From positions 28,118,001-28,182,000 of the forward strand of contig OX463824.1 of NCBI GenBank assembly GCA_949825045.1: 64,000 nucleotides of DNA, given 5' to 3'. Below, piece by piece: positions 1 through 11,165 of this stretch. The translations under genes and the position numbers were made by a program. The notes beneath the pieces were generated by a model. It made no database searches and was not told where the DNA came from. It was given only the letters and a program-made list of their open reading frames with translations. Origin of the DNA: Argyresthia goedartella (lineage: Eukaryota > Arthropoda > Insecta > Lepidoptera > Argyresthiidae). The first letter of the stretch is position 1. The number at the start of each line of letters is the position of its first letter.

Positions 1-1
1 A

Positions 2-500
2 GAGTCTCTGAGGGATTTTTTCAAAGAGACAAACATCCTAACAGTTGCAACTCAATATATCTATGAAAGCATAATGTATGTGAGGAAAAATATCAGTAGC
101 TTTAAAACCATTGACAGCCGCCACAATGTGCAAACTAGAAATAAACATAAACTTTCTTTTCCAATGTTCAGACTCACAAAAGTTAGTAGGTCTTTTATGG
201 AACACTGTATACGTTTCTACATAAAATTCCGCAAGAAATAAAAAACTTAACTGAAGCTCGATTCAAAAAATATATAAAGCACACTTTGTACACAAAGGCC
301 TTCTACAAAGTTAATGACTTTTTACAAGGCACCGATATCCGGCATTAAACCAGTTCATTGCACCCTATATATTATGTACTAATAATTAGGCACCTACTTA
401 CTGTTTTATTATGCTTACTTGATTATGTTATGACGTTCGTTAAGTCTCAATTTTTGTGCTTTTATGAATAAAAATCTTTGAACTGAACTGAACTGAACTA
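2..500 (+). mobile_element. LINE 3' end (Jockey/CR1-like), C-terminus of reverse transcriptase ORF plus 3'UTR
   Basis: The window opens inside a LINE. Frame 2 reads without a stop from base 2 to about 225 and contains TVATQYIYESIMYVRKNI and the RNKHKLSFP stretch typical of the region downstream of the reverse transcriptase fingers-palm-thumb. One base is missing near 222-226, after which the next frame carries IPQEIKNLTEARFKKYIKHT and KAFYKVNDFL, ending with a stop at 346-348. This FKKY-KHTL-YxVNDFL pattern is the usual C-terminal tail of insect Jockey/CR1-group ORF2. AATAAA lies at 467-472 and the element ends in a short (ACTGA)n tail at about 479-500, a typical non-poly(A) LINE tail. The 5' part lies outside the window. 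The frameshift makes it non-functional. The clade is inferred from pattern, not from a search. Confidence 0.85.
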
Positions 501-744
501 TTCGCTACAAAATTTTGTAAAAAAAGCTAGCTTTAGTGGATTCTCATTACTTAGTTTTCAAACCTTTTTTAAAACAAAAAAGACATTACCTACATTATTT
601 ATATACCGCTCTCTATTAGTAAGTAGGTATTTAGTAGGACATTTTTTTAAGGAGAGCCCTTTAAAACATAAAAATATTTTTTGACAATTTGTATGGCTTT
701 GGGTCAACAAGATGTTCATGCTGTGAAAATTTGACGCTTTAACC

Positions 745-842
745 GTTTGGCTGTAAAACCTGTGTGATAGACGACGGACAGACGGACGGACACGTGAGTG
801 ACAGCAATATGGCTCCGTTAGGACCCTTCGGGTACGGAACCC
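745..842 (+). repeat. tail fragment of the lepidopteran GAGTCGG/TACGGAACCCT repeat
   Basis: Contains the GACGGACAGACGGACGGAC run followed by GGGTACGGAACCC. The same ending occurs at 48700-48794, 47940-48018 and 57690-57755. Only the 3' end of the repeat is present. Confidence 0.65.
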
Positions 843-845
843 AAA

Positions 846-1110
846 AGACAAATAACACGATGGCTTTTTCATTCAATACCACATACCAACTTATGAATGC
901 ACCTGGTAACGTACATGGAGTATAAAAGTGGCCTCACCAATAAGTTTGCAACCCCATATCTCCGCAATTTTGAAAATTTCCAAAAACTGAATCGACAAAA
1001 AATAACTGCTCTCAAAATAACACGAGAATTGGTTAAGGACTGCGACCTGTAGAGGGGAACATCTGGCCAGACAGATATACGAAAGCATTTATGCCCAAGG
1101 TAAAATGGAG
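846..1110 (+). repeat. interspersed repeat, working name R1-rep (copy 1)
   Basis: Shares an ordered series of short matches with 40845-41165 and 58575-58890: CAAATAAC-CGA, CAATACCACATAC, CTTATGAATGCA, CTGGT-ACGTAC, then a stretch ending GCATTTATGCCCAAGG. Non-coding, identity unknown. Similarity is clear within the window but ends are not sharply defined. Confidence 0.6.
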
Positions 1111-1589
1111 GATTTAGCAAGCCACGTCAAATTCGCCCATCCAATAAAAGACTCGCCATTTCATTTTATTTCCTTACCTTGCATTTTATTTCGGCGTGGC
1201 CTGCGTCCCAGCATGCTGCCAGGCTTGTCCTCCGGAAATCTGTCCCACATTTACGACCCCAATATTATCATTGCCCAAAAAAATTTAGGTCGAATTCTCT
1301 ATAATATCTGAAGTCATAAAATCGTGATTGGGCCGTAAAAGGTGAACGTTTTACGATCTATGACAGATTGATGAGTTGTTTTGACTTCGTTTTTTGGCTT
1401 GATTGAATGAAAGTCAAATATTACCGCGACTTGGGCATATGTTCTCCTTTGATTTTTTTTATTGTGTCATCAAACCAATTCCTGCTTAAAAGTATTTAGA
1501 GTCAACGGGATCGCAAACAGGTTTGCTCTCAACTACATCCACAATTTTATAAGCCTTACATTACATTTAGGTAGGTGAAGCATTTCGAA
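1111..1589. other. no gene recognised
   Basis: AT-rich non-coding sequence. No splice-bounded exon, RNA gene or repeat family that I can name. Confidence 0.5.
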
Positions 1590-1855
1590 TGTGTCTCTAA
1601 TCTGACGATATACTACATATGGCGTCACGCCATTTCCCATACGACGTGGTAGAGGCCCAGCTGTGACCACGCATAGCCAGTTATTCACACTGCATTTTGC
1701 GTGACAGGGGGCTAGCACATCGCCGCAGCTATGAAGATTTCCTCACAACGTCCTTATCTAATAACTTATCTCATTGGCACATACTCAGCACCGGAGTCGA
1801 ACCCGCATCTTCTGCGTGGGAAGCGAGCGTGACTAGACCACAGAGCTCTCTGATA
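1590..1855 (-). mobile_element. tRNA-derived SINE, family SINE2a (minus strand)
   Basis: On the minus strand it starts GAGAGCTCTGTGGTCTAG and continues with a Pol III box-B-like GGGTTCGACTCC, followed by AATGAGATAAG and a body ending in GCTAGCCCCCTGTCACGC. The same order of blocks is seen at 26085-26346. The head is tRNA-like. No protein-coding function is expected. Confidence 0.7.
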
Positions 1856-4525
1856 TACTATTTGTGCCTTATGGATACTAAGTACAGCCCTACATTACAA
1901 AGTTGTCCTCTACTTTACGGGAGCATAAGTAGACGGACAATCACATTACTGCACATTCTACGACTCCATAATTAAATACTTTCTATTGCCGCGACTGCGC
2001 ACAACCAGAAGTGGTCATGTGTCAATAGTTTTAATTTTATCGCACCGTCATCCGAACATCCTTAGTTTCTCTGAATCTCTCTTACCATGAACTCTCCGTT
2101 TCCTTACTTTTCAAACAGGCCTTTGCAAGTTCATTGAATGAGACCGCATATGTTCCTTACCATCTGTATTAACTGATCTTACTGCTCTACATTTTAAAGG
2201 TCATCATTAACGTCAAGCTTATTGTGTTCCGTTCTTCATTTCATTGTATTGGGGTAACCCTGCCTGATCGTGCTGGTACCATAACCGTCTGCGCACGTGA
2301 CTGTGAAATGTGCGGCGGCCACTGACAAATGACACTTTCGCTGTGCGGTCGTGTGGCCGATGGACCGACGGATAGCGGTTTTCATGCGGAAAAGTTCTTG
2401 CTCGGAGAACATTAATTTGTTAGTGTTGTTGTTCGTTTAAAGAACATCTTCTTTGGTCTTTTAAATCCACACGGCTTTATCTGGGCTTTCCATTTTTGTC
2501 GCTGATTATTAGTGACATACATACGAAGGGGTTTCCTGAGTGATGCTAAATCGATGGTGACAACTGGACAGGTTTTTAAAGTATATTACTTTAATTGGCC
2601 GTGAAGGTAAGATGGCAGGAGAGAGGTGAGGCAGACGGGCAGAAATTCGCGTAGCTCTTAGATGAGGAATACTGGTGGTGAAGTACTCAGACGACTCTGA
2701 AATGAAATTCAAAGGAAAGTTCCAACTCAACCAGATACAGAATCATTCGCAGTGACCGATGACAAGTGACACTTTCGCTAGTTGCGCTCCGTAAACTTGG
2801 CATTTGTCCGTGAACGTAAACGTAATGGTTTACGCAGTTTTCTGCTCATGTGATGCGATGAAACTCAGACATCATGCATGAAAACTCAGACTTAAAAACG
2901 TTTTCTAAACGGATATCCTCGTGCTTGATAAGGGAAGTATTTATGAGACCTTATTTGGTTAGCAGAAATCGTGCCAGTTGTTTTCACAAACCTTTGGCAC
3001 GCAACAGCTTATTAGGGTGCATCTATGTGTCCGTGGATGGATTGATGACCTGGAATGGTGTCACTCTAGGATGCCTAGGTGGATGGAGTGTCTATGACAT
3101 GGTGGTATCTATGTCATGACATCATACAATATACTTATATAACTTGGCTTCTTGTATTGATTGGGATTTGAACTGTTCTTGATTCGAATCCTAATCGGGG
3201 ATCTAAGGTATAGTCAAAAATCTGTTTTATGCATGTGAAATGAATTACCCGTCATACTAAACCGTACAAATTTTGCGGAGATGCGCTTAAGTTCGCAAAT
3301 TCTCAAAGTAATAAAATTAATAGCGCTCACTTTATGATCTGCGAAGAATCAGAAATGGTCCATAATAGCTATTTTAGCGTGTTTAGAGCTGTGTTAAACT
3401 TACCCACACACGCTACCTTATGTATTTACAGGTTAAGCAAATTTTGAAATATCATTTATTGTTGTATAGGACCTAAGATCGAGAGGTAATAGACGGTCAT
3501 CGGTCCAGACTTACCTACCAAAAAAATTGTTGGTTCTTACCATTTTAATGGCATTGATGTCTGTCCTTTGTTCTTTCATCCACTGGCCTAAATATATAAG
3601 TTGTCACTTATGCGGGCACACAGCTCACAAAATAGCGGCAACCTCGCTTTCACCACTGTGCATCTGTCGTCAATCGTCATTGTTACATCAATCAAGACTA
3701 CCCGTAGCTTCTATTCCAGGCGCAGCAGTGCCTAGATTGCCTCTTTCATTTTCACGGTCACTTGGTCGACCGTTTTCAGAAACTGTGCGATCATTAGGAG
3801 AGCTGATGCGATATTTCTTGTTGTCATGCTATTGTCTCTATTTTGTATTCGCTTCGTAGCTGCGAGCGCAAGTCTATTTGGGATTCTTTGGTTTTGCGTG
3901 CAAAATTTACTTTCGCCGCGCTGGCGTGGGGATTTGAGATATTATATCCAAGCGATATAGCTATGATGCCCGTGCGCTGGCATGACTGTTCAATGTAACT
4001 CGTAACTTTCATGTAGTTTCTTGAAAGCATAACTGCTTACGAGTATTTAGTACTCATAATTGAATATGTCTATTGTCTAGTGAATTATGCATGCCAGGCC
4101 TATTTACTTACAGTAGCGATCGATAACAACAGCGTGATACATTACCTACTTTTATTAACCCGATTTCGACGAGCAAATTTCAAGTCTTCTTCTTAAACTT
4201 CAAAGTCCAGCAGTAAAGTTAAAATAATCGTGCTGTACAAGCATTTTGTATTGCAGTTTTTGCGATACTCTAACTCTTACTAATTTTTTAATTGAATTGA
4301 TTAGTACAAGTGGTGGTGAGATTAATACATATAATTTAATTAGTTCGCACGCTAGCCATGTGGCATGCGTGCATATGAATGTCGTATAGGAATTGGTCTT
4401 ATTACCCTTAGCATCGCCTCGTCTACCATGCGAGGCTGCAATTACAAGATATGAAGTTAGTAATATCCGCTACATCCAGCATCCAGCTACGCTACAATAT
4501 TACGCTGCGGGTATTTGCTTAGAGG
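1856..4525. other. 2.7 kb without a recognised gene
   Basis: Holds only short open frames. The longest, 110 codons at 3527-3859 (+), is rich in Ser, Pro and Cys, has no motif I know, and is probably chance. Two short similar blocks (ACTTTCGCT near 2335 and 2770) may be remnants of one repeat. Nothing else stands out. Confidence 0.5.
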
Positions 4526-4775
4526 AAATATTAAACTGCACATCAAAGATACTGATTAGCAAATATCAGGGCAAAATGCGGTAGCTTAGGTGAAGGGTAA
4601 AGGGGGTGAGCGAAGCGAAGCCCCCTTTCTCCTTTGTGTTAGGTTGAACATGTAAGAACAACAAAAAATACTTGAAACATAAACTTAGGTACCTACACAT
4701 AAAATATTTAAAACATAAAAAGTGTTTTCGTTGAACCTTTTTTGCTGTGCAAATCAGTATTTTTGATGTGCGATT
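4526..4775 (-). repeat. GGGGG-palindrome interspersed element (PalG), copy 1
   Basis: Carries the family core AAAGGGGGTGAGCGAAGCGA followed by AGCCCCCTTT, flanked by GCGGTAGCTTAGGTGAAGGG on one side and TGTGTTAGGTTGAACATGT on the other. Same core and flanks occur at 18609, 19166, 29605, 45630, 48797 and 51579. Orientation is assigned with TGTTCAACCTAACACGAAGG as plus. Confidence 0.75.
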
Positions 4776-5279
4776 ACATACTAGACTTTGATTAGTGGCT
4801 AAAAGTTGACTTGACGGTAAATCTGCCACCCCGTATTGAAAAACGTGTGGCGCTATGTTTTTGCTGCCCTAAAAATTTAAATCTTCAATATATCCGAAAG
4901 TGTGTATTTTCAAAGGACTTCAAAAAGGAGGAGGTTCTCAATTCGTCTGTTAGTTTTTTTAATGTTTGTTACGCGATTATTCGGTCGATCATGCATCGAT
5001 TTTGATCACTCTTGTTTTGATTAGTAGGTCATACTTCAGAGGAGGTCCCATATAGATTTTATCAAAATTGATTCAGCGCTGTTTGAAAAAATCTACAAAA
5101 ACTCCAAATGCAACAAATCACGTTTTGATTTGTGGTTCCGTGCAGCAAGTGTTTTGATGAGAACTTTTCATGTTAATAGATTTTATTCGCATCCCGACCG
5201 GGATGGGCTGGATGAAGAAATAGGGCTTAAACTTGAAGCCGGTGTTTTTAAGTTTTTATCTTGGTGAATTATTGTTCGT
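4776..5279. other. non-coding; contains old repeat-like sequence
   Basis: Includes CAAAAAGGAGGAGGTTCTCA at about 4922, a motif I associate with a common lepidopteran interspersed repeat, but no second copy is visible in this window. No gene seen. Confidence 0.35.
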
Positions 5280-6285
5280 AATTTCGTAATTTCTTTATTG
5301 TACCACACAAAACAGACCTACAGATAACTTATAATAGAAAAAAAAAACATGTAAATAGGCGAGATTATCTCTAAAAATATATTTCTTCCTGCAAACCAGG
5401 TAGGAAAGGTGATGCTTGAGCGGGGTAGACCTGCGCGTACAATAAAACTCTATAAGTACTACGAGTAATATATACTATAAACAATATTATACTGATAACC
5501 CTAATTGCTAAAAATAGACTGTGTACACAATTACTTAAATACAACGTCACATATAATACAATAATACTCCTTTTCCTGGAAAAGGAGAGATAGTGCTTCT
5601 TTCTTCTTTAGCCGTTTTTGAATATATTTAGAGGTGGACTGTCCCTGATAGTGCAGGGAAGCTCATTCCACAGTCGTGTGGATCGGATTCTGAATCCGTG
5701 CTCGTAAGCTGCAGTGGAGCGGTCTGGAGCTTTGAGCATAGAAGCCATATGAGTTCTCCGAGGCCTGCTTGAAGAAAGAAATTCGAAGCGATCACGCAGG
5801 AAGTTAGGGTAACGAGTGATTGGTCTGCTAGCTGGTGGAAATAAAAGTACTTAAGAAATCCAGAGTCTCTCTTTAATTTCACTAGCACAAGGTGTTGTCG
5901 AAGTCACGTCTAGCGTCAGAGTACCAAAGTCGTCGTTTTAAAAAGTATAGAATGTCTGTCCGTCAGTCTGTCTCTTCACTGTCGTCAGTCAGCCAGGATC
6001 CTCAGCCAGCCAGTGCCGAAGCTGGCCAAGGAGTCGCCGCGACAACGAGAGTTCCAACAAATATTATAAAGGAAACACATGGCAGTCCCGTCGAAGCCGA
6101 ATCGGTAGCCACTTCAGCTCCCTGCGATGCTGAGATACGTGGTTATACTTGCGCAGTCCGAAGATCAACCGAATCCCGAGATTTTGAATTCGTTCCAGTT
6201 TGTTCAGTTCTTCATTTGCGCTGACCCAGCAAACATCAGCATAATCAATGAGGGGAAGTAGAAGAGACTGAGCGATAGTTATTTT
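5280..6285 (-). mobile_element. 5'-truncated LINE (family L-A), C-terminal reverse transcriptase region and 3'UTR
   Basis: On the minus strand from about 6285 the translation contains LPLIDYADVCW, LNKLERIQNLGIRLIFGLR and RRELKWLPIRLRRDCH, the conserved thumb/connection region of Jockey/CR1-group reverse transcriptases. Further down, in another frame, YEHGFRIRSTRLWNELPC and IRDSPPLNIFK give the end of the ORF (about 5830-5600). An extra segment of roughly 170 bp at about 5890-6060 interrupts the coding sequence compared with the copy at 56400-57145. The 3'UTR runs to about 5285 (AATAAAG-like end near TTCTTTATTG). Several frame changes: a dead copy. The SINE1 at 6286 sits exactly at its broken 5' end. 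Confidence 0.8.
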
Positions 6286-6554
6286 GACGATCCGAATAGC
6301 CGAGTCGGCAGTGACCCTGCCTACAAAGCCAAGGGTCCCGGGTTCGAGTCCCGGTGGGTGCAAATATTTGTTTGATGAGAACGGATGTTTGTACCCTAGC
6401 CATGGTTGTTTATCTATCTAAGTATAATATTTATCTATATAAGTATGTGTATTGTTGTCTAGTACCCAAGATACAGGGAATCCTAGTTTGGGGCTAGATC
6501 AATGTGTGTAAATAGTGTCTAAGATATTATTATTATATATTATTATTATTATTT
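6286..6554 (+). mobile_element. tRNA-derived SINE, family SINE1, copy 1
   Basis: Starts GACGATCCGAATAGCCGAGT (A-box region), has a strong B box GGTTCGAGTCCCGG, then the family body AAATATTTGTTTGATGAGAA, AGATACAGGGAATCCTAGTT and a (TTA)n tail. Seven copies of this family lie in the window. Pol III transcription is expected for the intact head. Confidence 0.88.
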
Positions 6555-7084
6555 TGGTCTGGCGAGGAATAAAGTTCTGAAGTCTCATGAGAGAGTGAAA
6601 GGTTGCGTAAACTCGCCTGCTGACCTCATTATATTCTAATTACATTATTATATTCTAAGATCCGTAGCAATGTTACGTCCCAAATACCTCTCGTCTATTT
6701 ATGAATACATTGGCCCCTTATCGTACGCTATTTCGGCCCGCGACCCCTATTCCTTATCGGTCAATGTCGTTGACCCGCGCTATCTAAGATCGGCCCAATT
6801 ACTCACATGACGCCCTCAACTCTTTCTATGTTAACGGGAAGTTTAGAATTTAGAATAGTTTTACTTTGAAAAAAGAACGTTTTATTCATATTCGGACCAC
6901 TCGATTAGTTATTTCCATCACTACTTACGTCGGTGGAACATCTTTCGGTATGACATTCGGGGTTTCATTTCATTGCGTATTTGTTTTACGACTAGGTACG
7001 ACGGGTCATACCAACGTCCGTGACTTTGAAGTCAAGCTGAGAATGACGCCAAACGCAGCGAATTAAAAGCCCCACCACCTACGC
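6555..7084. other. no gene recognised
   Basis: AT-rich non-coding DNA with one 66-codon open frame (6866-7066) that has no recognisable motif. Confidence 0.45.
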
Positions 7085-7205
7085 AATTATTTGCAGTGTG
7101 CGAGGATCCTCACAGGGGGAAGATTGGCTACATAAGCCACATACGAGCCCACCAGCGCGATCTACAGCCGACAAGTTGAAGCGGTCGGAGTGACCGAAAT
7201 AGGTC
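7085..7205 (+). mobile_element. 3' end fragment of the LINE seen at 30000-31065
   Basis: One frame reads GKIGYISHIRAH, matching [12 protein letters not shown] at the C-terminus of the reverse transcriptase relic at 30023-31036 (+). The upstream part CAGTGTGCGAGGA matches CAGTGTGCAAGGA there, in another frame. So this is a short, frame-shifted 3' fragment of the same family. Confidence 0.75.
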
Positions 7206-7251
7206 GGACCACATTATCACAACGGGTGATATGCAAGCTGTCAAAATATCA

Positions 7252-7470
7252 TACTTATGTCCGATTTCACCATGAGTTAAGGGACACTTAGCTCTTTTTC
7301 TTAGCCGTCTAGCGATTATTTCGGTGGCCGGACTCTTATATTTTGGGGGTCCCCAAGGAGCCTAGGTGACCCTTACACTTAGGGCAAATCGAAACAACCG
7401 CTAGGTGGCCCCTGAAAGAAATAAAGTGTCCCCTAAAAGAGAGGGATCGTTGGTGAAATCGGCCATTAGT
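7252..7470. mobile_element. palindromic MITE (family M-CCGATTT), copy with internal insertion
   Basis: Left end CCGATTTCACCATGAGTTAA plus GGGACACTTAGCTCTTTTTC; right end GTGTCCCCTAAAAGAGAGGG then TTGGTGAAATCGGCCATTAG. The complete short form is at 63873-63970. Here about 130 bp sit between the two arms that are nearly adjacent in the other copy. Confidence 0.75.
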
Positions 7471-8370
7471 CCCTCCGCGAGTGTACATAGCATGTAGAAA
7501 CATTGGATCAAATCTCAGCCGTGTAGGCGCAGGGGACATGCACAAAGAAATGCCCCGCTCAAGAGCGCCAGATGCAGTCCTTCAACTCCCTGGAGAAGAA
7601 GCAAGAGAACAGGAATCTTAGCCAGATTATGAAGGATCAATTCATCAAACTGAGTGTAACGGTTGTATGTTTCTAATTAAATCCAACGCTGAGTATTTGA
7701 GGTACTCTCCGGTTCTAGGAATGAGAGATCTCTGTGTATGTCAGTGAGACGAGTCCTGGTATGCCGTTTATTTGGTATTCCCGCTTTTAATTAGGATCGT
7801 GTCGTGTCGGTTACAGAGCTGTTTGTTGTGTGGCTGTGTGGAATTTAATCTGAGAATCTTATAGTAAACATGAGTAATTAAACATTTGATACAGGCAGAC
7901 ACAATGCTCCCGGAGCCGTACTTTGACTTTCATCAAAATTCAACATCGTAATCTTGTACAGAGGGCGCTCAATATAATTTTCAGAGTGAGAACTGCACAA
8001 TTGCTCACCTTTTTTCAGTTAAAATTCATATTTATTATAATAATGACAAAAGAAGGTAAATTTACTATTTACTTTGACTAAATCCATAACAAACAATGTT
8101 TGTTCTAAAAGCTGAACATCGTGACAAGGTTACGTCTTTGAACCCTTTGTATTTTTAAACACTAGGAATGTTACCCAAAAATTCGATCAATACATAAAAA
8201 AATATTGAATTAAATTAACAGATTTTAAGATTCCGTATCGATTCATTAATTTCAATTAAAAAATGGACCTGCCCAAATGTCCCAAAATAACAAATTTTAT
8301 AAGAACTAAAACATTGACGTCATAAACATAAACATTCAAATCTATTCTTCTATTTATACTACAGCCGTCT
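7471..8370. other. no gene recognised
   Basis: AT-rich intergenic-type sequence, no coding or RNA signal found. Confidence 0.45.
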
Positions 8371-8536
8371 TACCACAAAAAATATTCAACGGCTTTAACC
8401 TCAAAACAAATGTCAAATCCCATAAATTTAGCGTGTTACCACAAAAAATATTAAACAGCTTTTAACCTCAAAAAAAACATCAAATCTCATAAATTTTTCT
8501 TATAAAACAACTGTTGAATAATATATTTTTTGTGGT
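8371..8536. mobile_element. MITE with TACCACAAAAAATATT termini (family M-CACA), copy 1
   Basis: Left terminus TACCACAAAAAATATTCAAC, right terminus the inverted form ATATTTTTTGTGGTA. A second left terminus occurs at about 8434, so a partial unit precedes a full one. Internal blocks TTTAACCTCAAAACAAATGT and CAAATCCCATAAAT recur at 14534, 15546 and 25755. Confidence 0.8.
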
Positions 8537-8956
8537 AGCTTCACCATTGTAAGTACCTTTGCTTAAACCGTTTACGTTTGTTCGCGAGAGTCATATGTTA
8601 TCTACCTACTATTTTTCTACTCTGTATCATTGATATTTATCAGTCTCATGTTTTTGTTTCAGGTAAAATTTATCTACGTTTAACGTGAACCAAATACCAA
8701 CCTGAGATAAGTGGAACGAACGATAGAGTTGCTATTCAATGGGTGAGTAACGCTTGACATCGAGATAGCGAGTTCTGTCAGTCGATGTTCCACTGATAGT
8801 GTTTTTCCGCATATGTTACTGAACTGAACGGGCCTGTGGGTTTCTTGTGTGATCCTCAGCCTGTATGGGAATACAGCCGTGCTTCGGACCAGCCAATTGC
8901 GCATGCGTACTTGCACAGTCGACGGAATTTGATTTCTGACTAGGTGTGTCCGCTAG

Positions 8957-9023
8957 GTATGTTTTGCAAACCGTTCCAGTTTGCAAAACATATTCAGTTT
9001 GAATATGTTTTGCAAACTGGAAC
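8957..9023. repeat. perfect 24-bp hairpin with 3-base loop
   Basis: Arms 8973-8996 and 9000-9023 are exact reverse complements around the loop GTT. A third, partial arm (TATGTTTTGCAAAC) lies just before, at about 8958-8971. Confidence 0.9.
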
Positions 9024-9130
9024 CATGGGAGCTATGCCATTATAGCACATATGTGGCTTTGCCGACGTTGCATGCATTATTTACACGTAACTAGGCACCT
9101 GATTAATTATATCTGTGATTGACGAAACCC

Positions 9131-9210
9131 TTTTTAGGGTTCCGTACCTCAAAAGGTACAAAATGAGCCCTTGTAGGATCACTGTCGTCCGTCTGTCACA
9201 GGCACTTTTC
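9131..9210 (-). repeat. tail fragment of the GAGTCGG/TACGGAACCCT repeat
   Basis: Begins TTAGGGTTCCGTACCT, which is the inverted family end, and has the GACAGACGGACGACAGTG-type run on the minus strand. A shorter similar end (TTAGGGTTCCGTAGAG) is at about 12018. Confidence 0.55.
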
Positions 9211-9387
9211 TCAGCAACTATAAGAGATAGTCTGGTAATTTCTGCAAAAATACTTATCCTGATAACCGCAACATAATTCAAGTCTAATATGAAAAAAATA
9301 TTGCCTACTAAAAAGTGGAGAGGGTAAAATGACAAAGAAAAAAAAACTCAAGAGCCTAATTTAATTATGTACAGTAACATAATTTAG

Positions 9388-9840
9388 TTTATCTACACAC
9401 GTATCATAAACCCTCTTTACTGCGTTCAAAAACCGCACGTTTCGATCAGCATTATGTTAAACTACTTGGTAAAACTCGTTTCGTATCTGGAAAACTACAC
9501 ATAATGGTCATTATATGTAGTTTTTCTACATATAATGACATTCAAATTTCGAACGCCGACGCCCACCCGCGTGCCGTCCCTAGTTTGTCTGTGAAGTTGG
9601 TACTGACATTCAAATTTCGAACGCCGACGCCCGTCTGCGTGAAGTTGGTACTAAAGAACAAGCTAAACAATTGCAGAACCACAATGCCGGTCAAACATGC
9701 GGTTCCTGAACACATCAAAGAGAGCTTATGATATGTGTGTAGATAAACTAGTGTATGTAACTGCCTCGCCTTCGGCTTGTTTCATAAACCCACTCTCGAG
9801 TTTTAATGCCCTCCATTATGCAGCAGTCACATAAACTACT
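9388..9840 (+). mobile_element. Helitron2/HINE-like non-autonomous element (family HEL), copy 1
   Basis: 5' end TTTATCTACACACGTATCAT. The inverted form TGTGTGTAGATAAA recurs near 9748 but not at the very end; it is followed by ACTAGTGTATGTAACTG and a terminal part ending GTCACATAAACTACT at 9840. In this copy the tail carries an extra insert with GCCTTCGGC. Internal hairpins are present (9515-9539 region). Asymmetric inverted ends plus a 3' hairpin fit Helitron2/Helentron-derived elements; no Rep/helicase ORF is present. Confidence 0.65.
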
Positions 9841-10165
9841 ATTATCTACACACATATCATAAGCTCTCTTTGATGTGTTCAGGAACCGCATGTTCGACCG
9901 GCATTGTGGCTTTGATCATTGCTCTGCACTTGTATAGCTTGTGCAGTAGTACCAAATTCACAGACAAACTAGGGGCGGCACGCAGGCGGGCGTCGGCGCT
10001 CGAAATTTGAAAGTCATAATATGTCGAATATTGATACATTCATTAAAGTCATAATGTATCAATATTCAGTTAAGAAATAAGTTTTTACTAAGTATTATAA
10101 CATTATGCTGGTCGTAACGTGCGGTTTTTGGATGCAGTAAAGAGTATGATACGAGTGTAGATAAT
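9841..10165 (-). mobile_element. HEL element, copy 2 (minus), lacking its 3' tail
   Basis: Opposite orientation to copy 1 and immediately abutting it. Starts with the subterminal motif ATTATCTACACACATATCAT and ends at the family 5' end (GTGTAGATAAT). The usual hairpin tail between subterminal motif and end is missing, or is shared with copy 1. Contains a perfect 15-bp inverted pair GAATATTGATACATT / AATGTATCAATATTC. Confidence 0.65.
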
Positions 10166-10754
10166 TAATAACGCGTTTAATAAAGAATTAATTTTATTGC
10201 ACCTTTTATATGAATGATAATCTGTACTTGAATAATTCTCAAAACTTTACTCAAATAATAAAAAACTCTTAAATAAAAGACTGAAAGTAAAAAACAGAAA
10301 CTCGTGCGAAAAAGTGGCACTTCCGCACGATTTGGCTGCTCCGAAAACGTATTATTGCTTGTTAAATTATGTTTTGAACATGAGTTAGTTATTAAATAAA
10401 GAGTTTCGTTAATCTAGTTTTTGACAATTCCACCAACGACGCTCAGCCACTAAGCCGACACTCCTACCTGGGTCCGGAATCACTATCAGACAATTACAAT
10501 CTCTGACTCCAATCAATAACAGTCTTAACAAATTACTTTCTACGCCAATTTGCCCACTTCCTGTGCAGATTAACGCTCGGTTATCTGATCATTCTGAGCA
10601 CGGCCACTTACTTCCTTCGACTCAGACCAGACCGCATAAATTAGGTATGTCTGTATACCACTCTACAAACCGCGCCAAGTTTATTTGGCCCTGAGCGATC
10701 TCTCTTTCTCGCATAGGGTAAGTTGATAACGTTAGCGAAGCGCGCGGAGGTTAG
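10166..10754. other. no gene recognised
   Basis: Low-complexity AT-rich stretch followed by moderately GC-rich non-coding sequence. Nothing identified. Confidence 0.45.
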
Positions 10755-11165
10755 CAATTATTTCAAGGGTCAATGCATTCTCTACTTCAACAAGATACCT
10801 CTGGAGATTTTGAAATTGCCATTTGAGCAATTTAAAAAGCATGTTAAAGCGACTGTCTAAAAAGGGATATAACAATGTTCAAGATTACTTAAATGACGGG
10901 ACTGTATGGGGTTAATCTGGCTCAACACAGCTGCTGTTGCCATTATAGTTACAAAATTATTAACCTACTTGCTGTTAATAATTTTGTAATTATTTATCCT
11001 GCTTATTATTTATGATAATGATATTACAATATTTGTATGTGGGAATTTCCACGCCCTTTTCTCCCACATTGGTCCAATGTAGAGAAGTGGCATAAAATGA
11101 CGTTTGCTAAGTATATATATTTACAGTAATAAAGACATTTGGAATTTGAAATTGAATTTTGAATG
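10755..11165 (+). mobile_element. Jockey-type LINE 3' end (family L-B), copy 1
   Basis: The frame YFNKIPLEILKLPFEQFKKH then, after a one-base shift, KKGYNNVQDYLNDGTVWG is the classic C-terminus of lepidopteran Jockey/CR1-like ORF2. A 3'UTR of about 240 bp follows, ending AATAAAGACATTTGGAATTT and a GAATTT-rich tail. Inverted copies are at 16062-16412, 19980-20290 and 39097-39196. Dead by frameshift. Confidence 0.85.

Noticed and set aside
3527..3859. 110-aa secreted or membrane protein
   Set aside because: Hydrophobic start only; no conserved motif, no splice context, and composition fits chance.
5628..5888. 86-aa protein on minus
   Set aside because: It overlaps the LINE L-A C-terminus in a different frame (the coding frame gives HGFRIRSTRLWNELPC).
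6286..6362. tRNA gene (clear box A and B, clover-like head)
   Set aside because: The same head with the same 3' body recurs seven times with (TTA)n-like tails, which is a SINE, not a tRNA gene. The same applies to the SINE2 and SINE3 heads.
8973..9023. microRNA precursor
   Set aside because: Arms are perfectly paired with a 3-base loop; animal pre-miRNAs have larger loops and some mismatches. Template switching explains the direct-inverse-direct order better.
9857..10039. Conserved short peptide family (similar frames at 9504, 9857, 16934 and 37911)
   Set aside because: Similarity exists because all lie in copies of the HEL repeat. Frames occur on both strands relative to the element and differ in length, so there is no sign of selection on protein.
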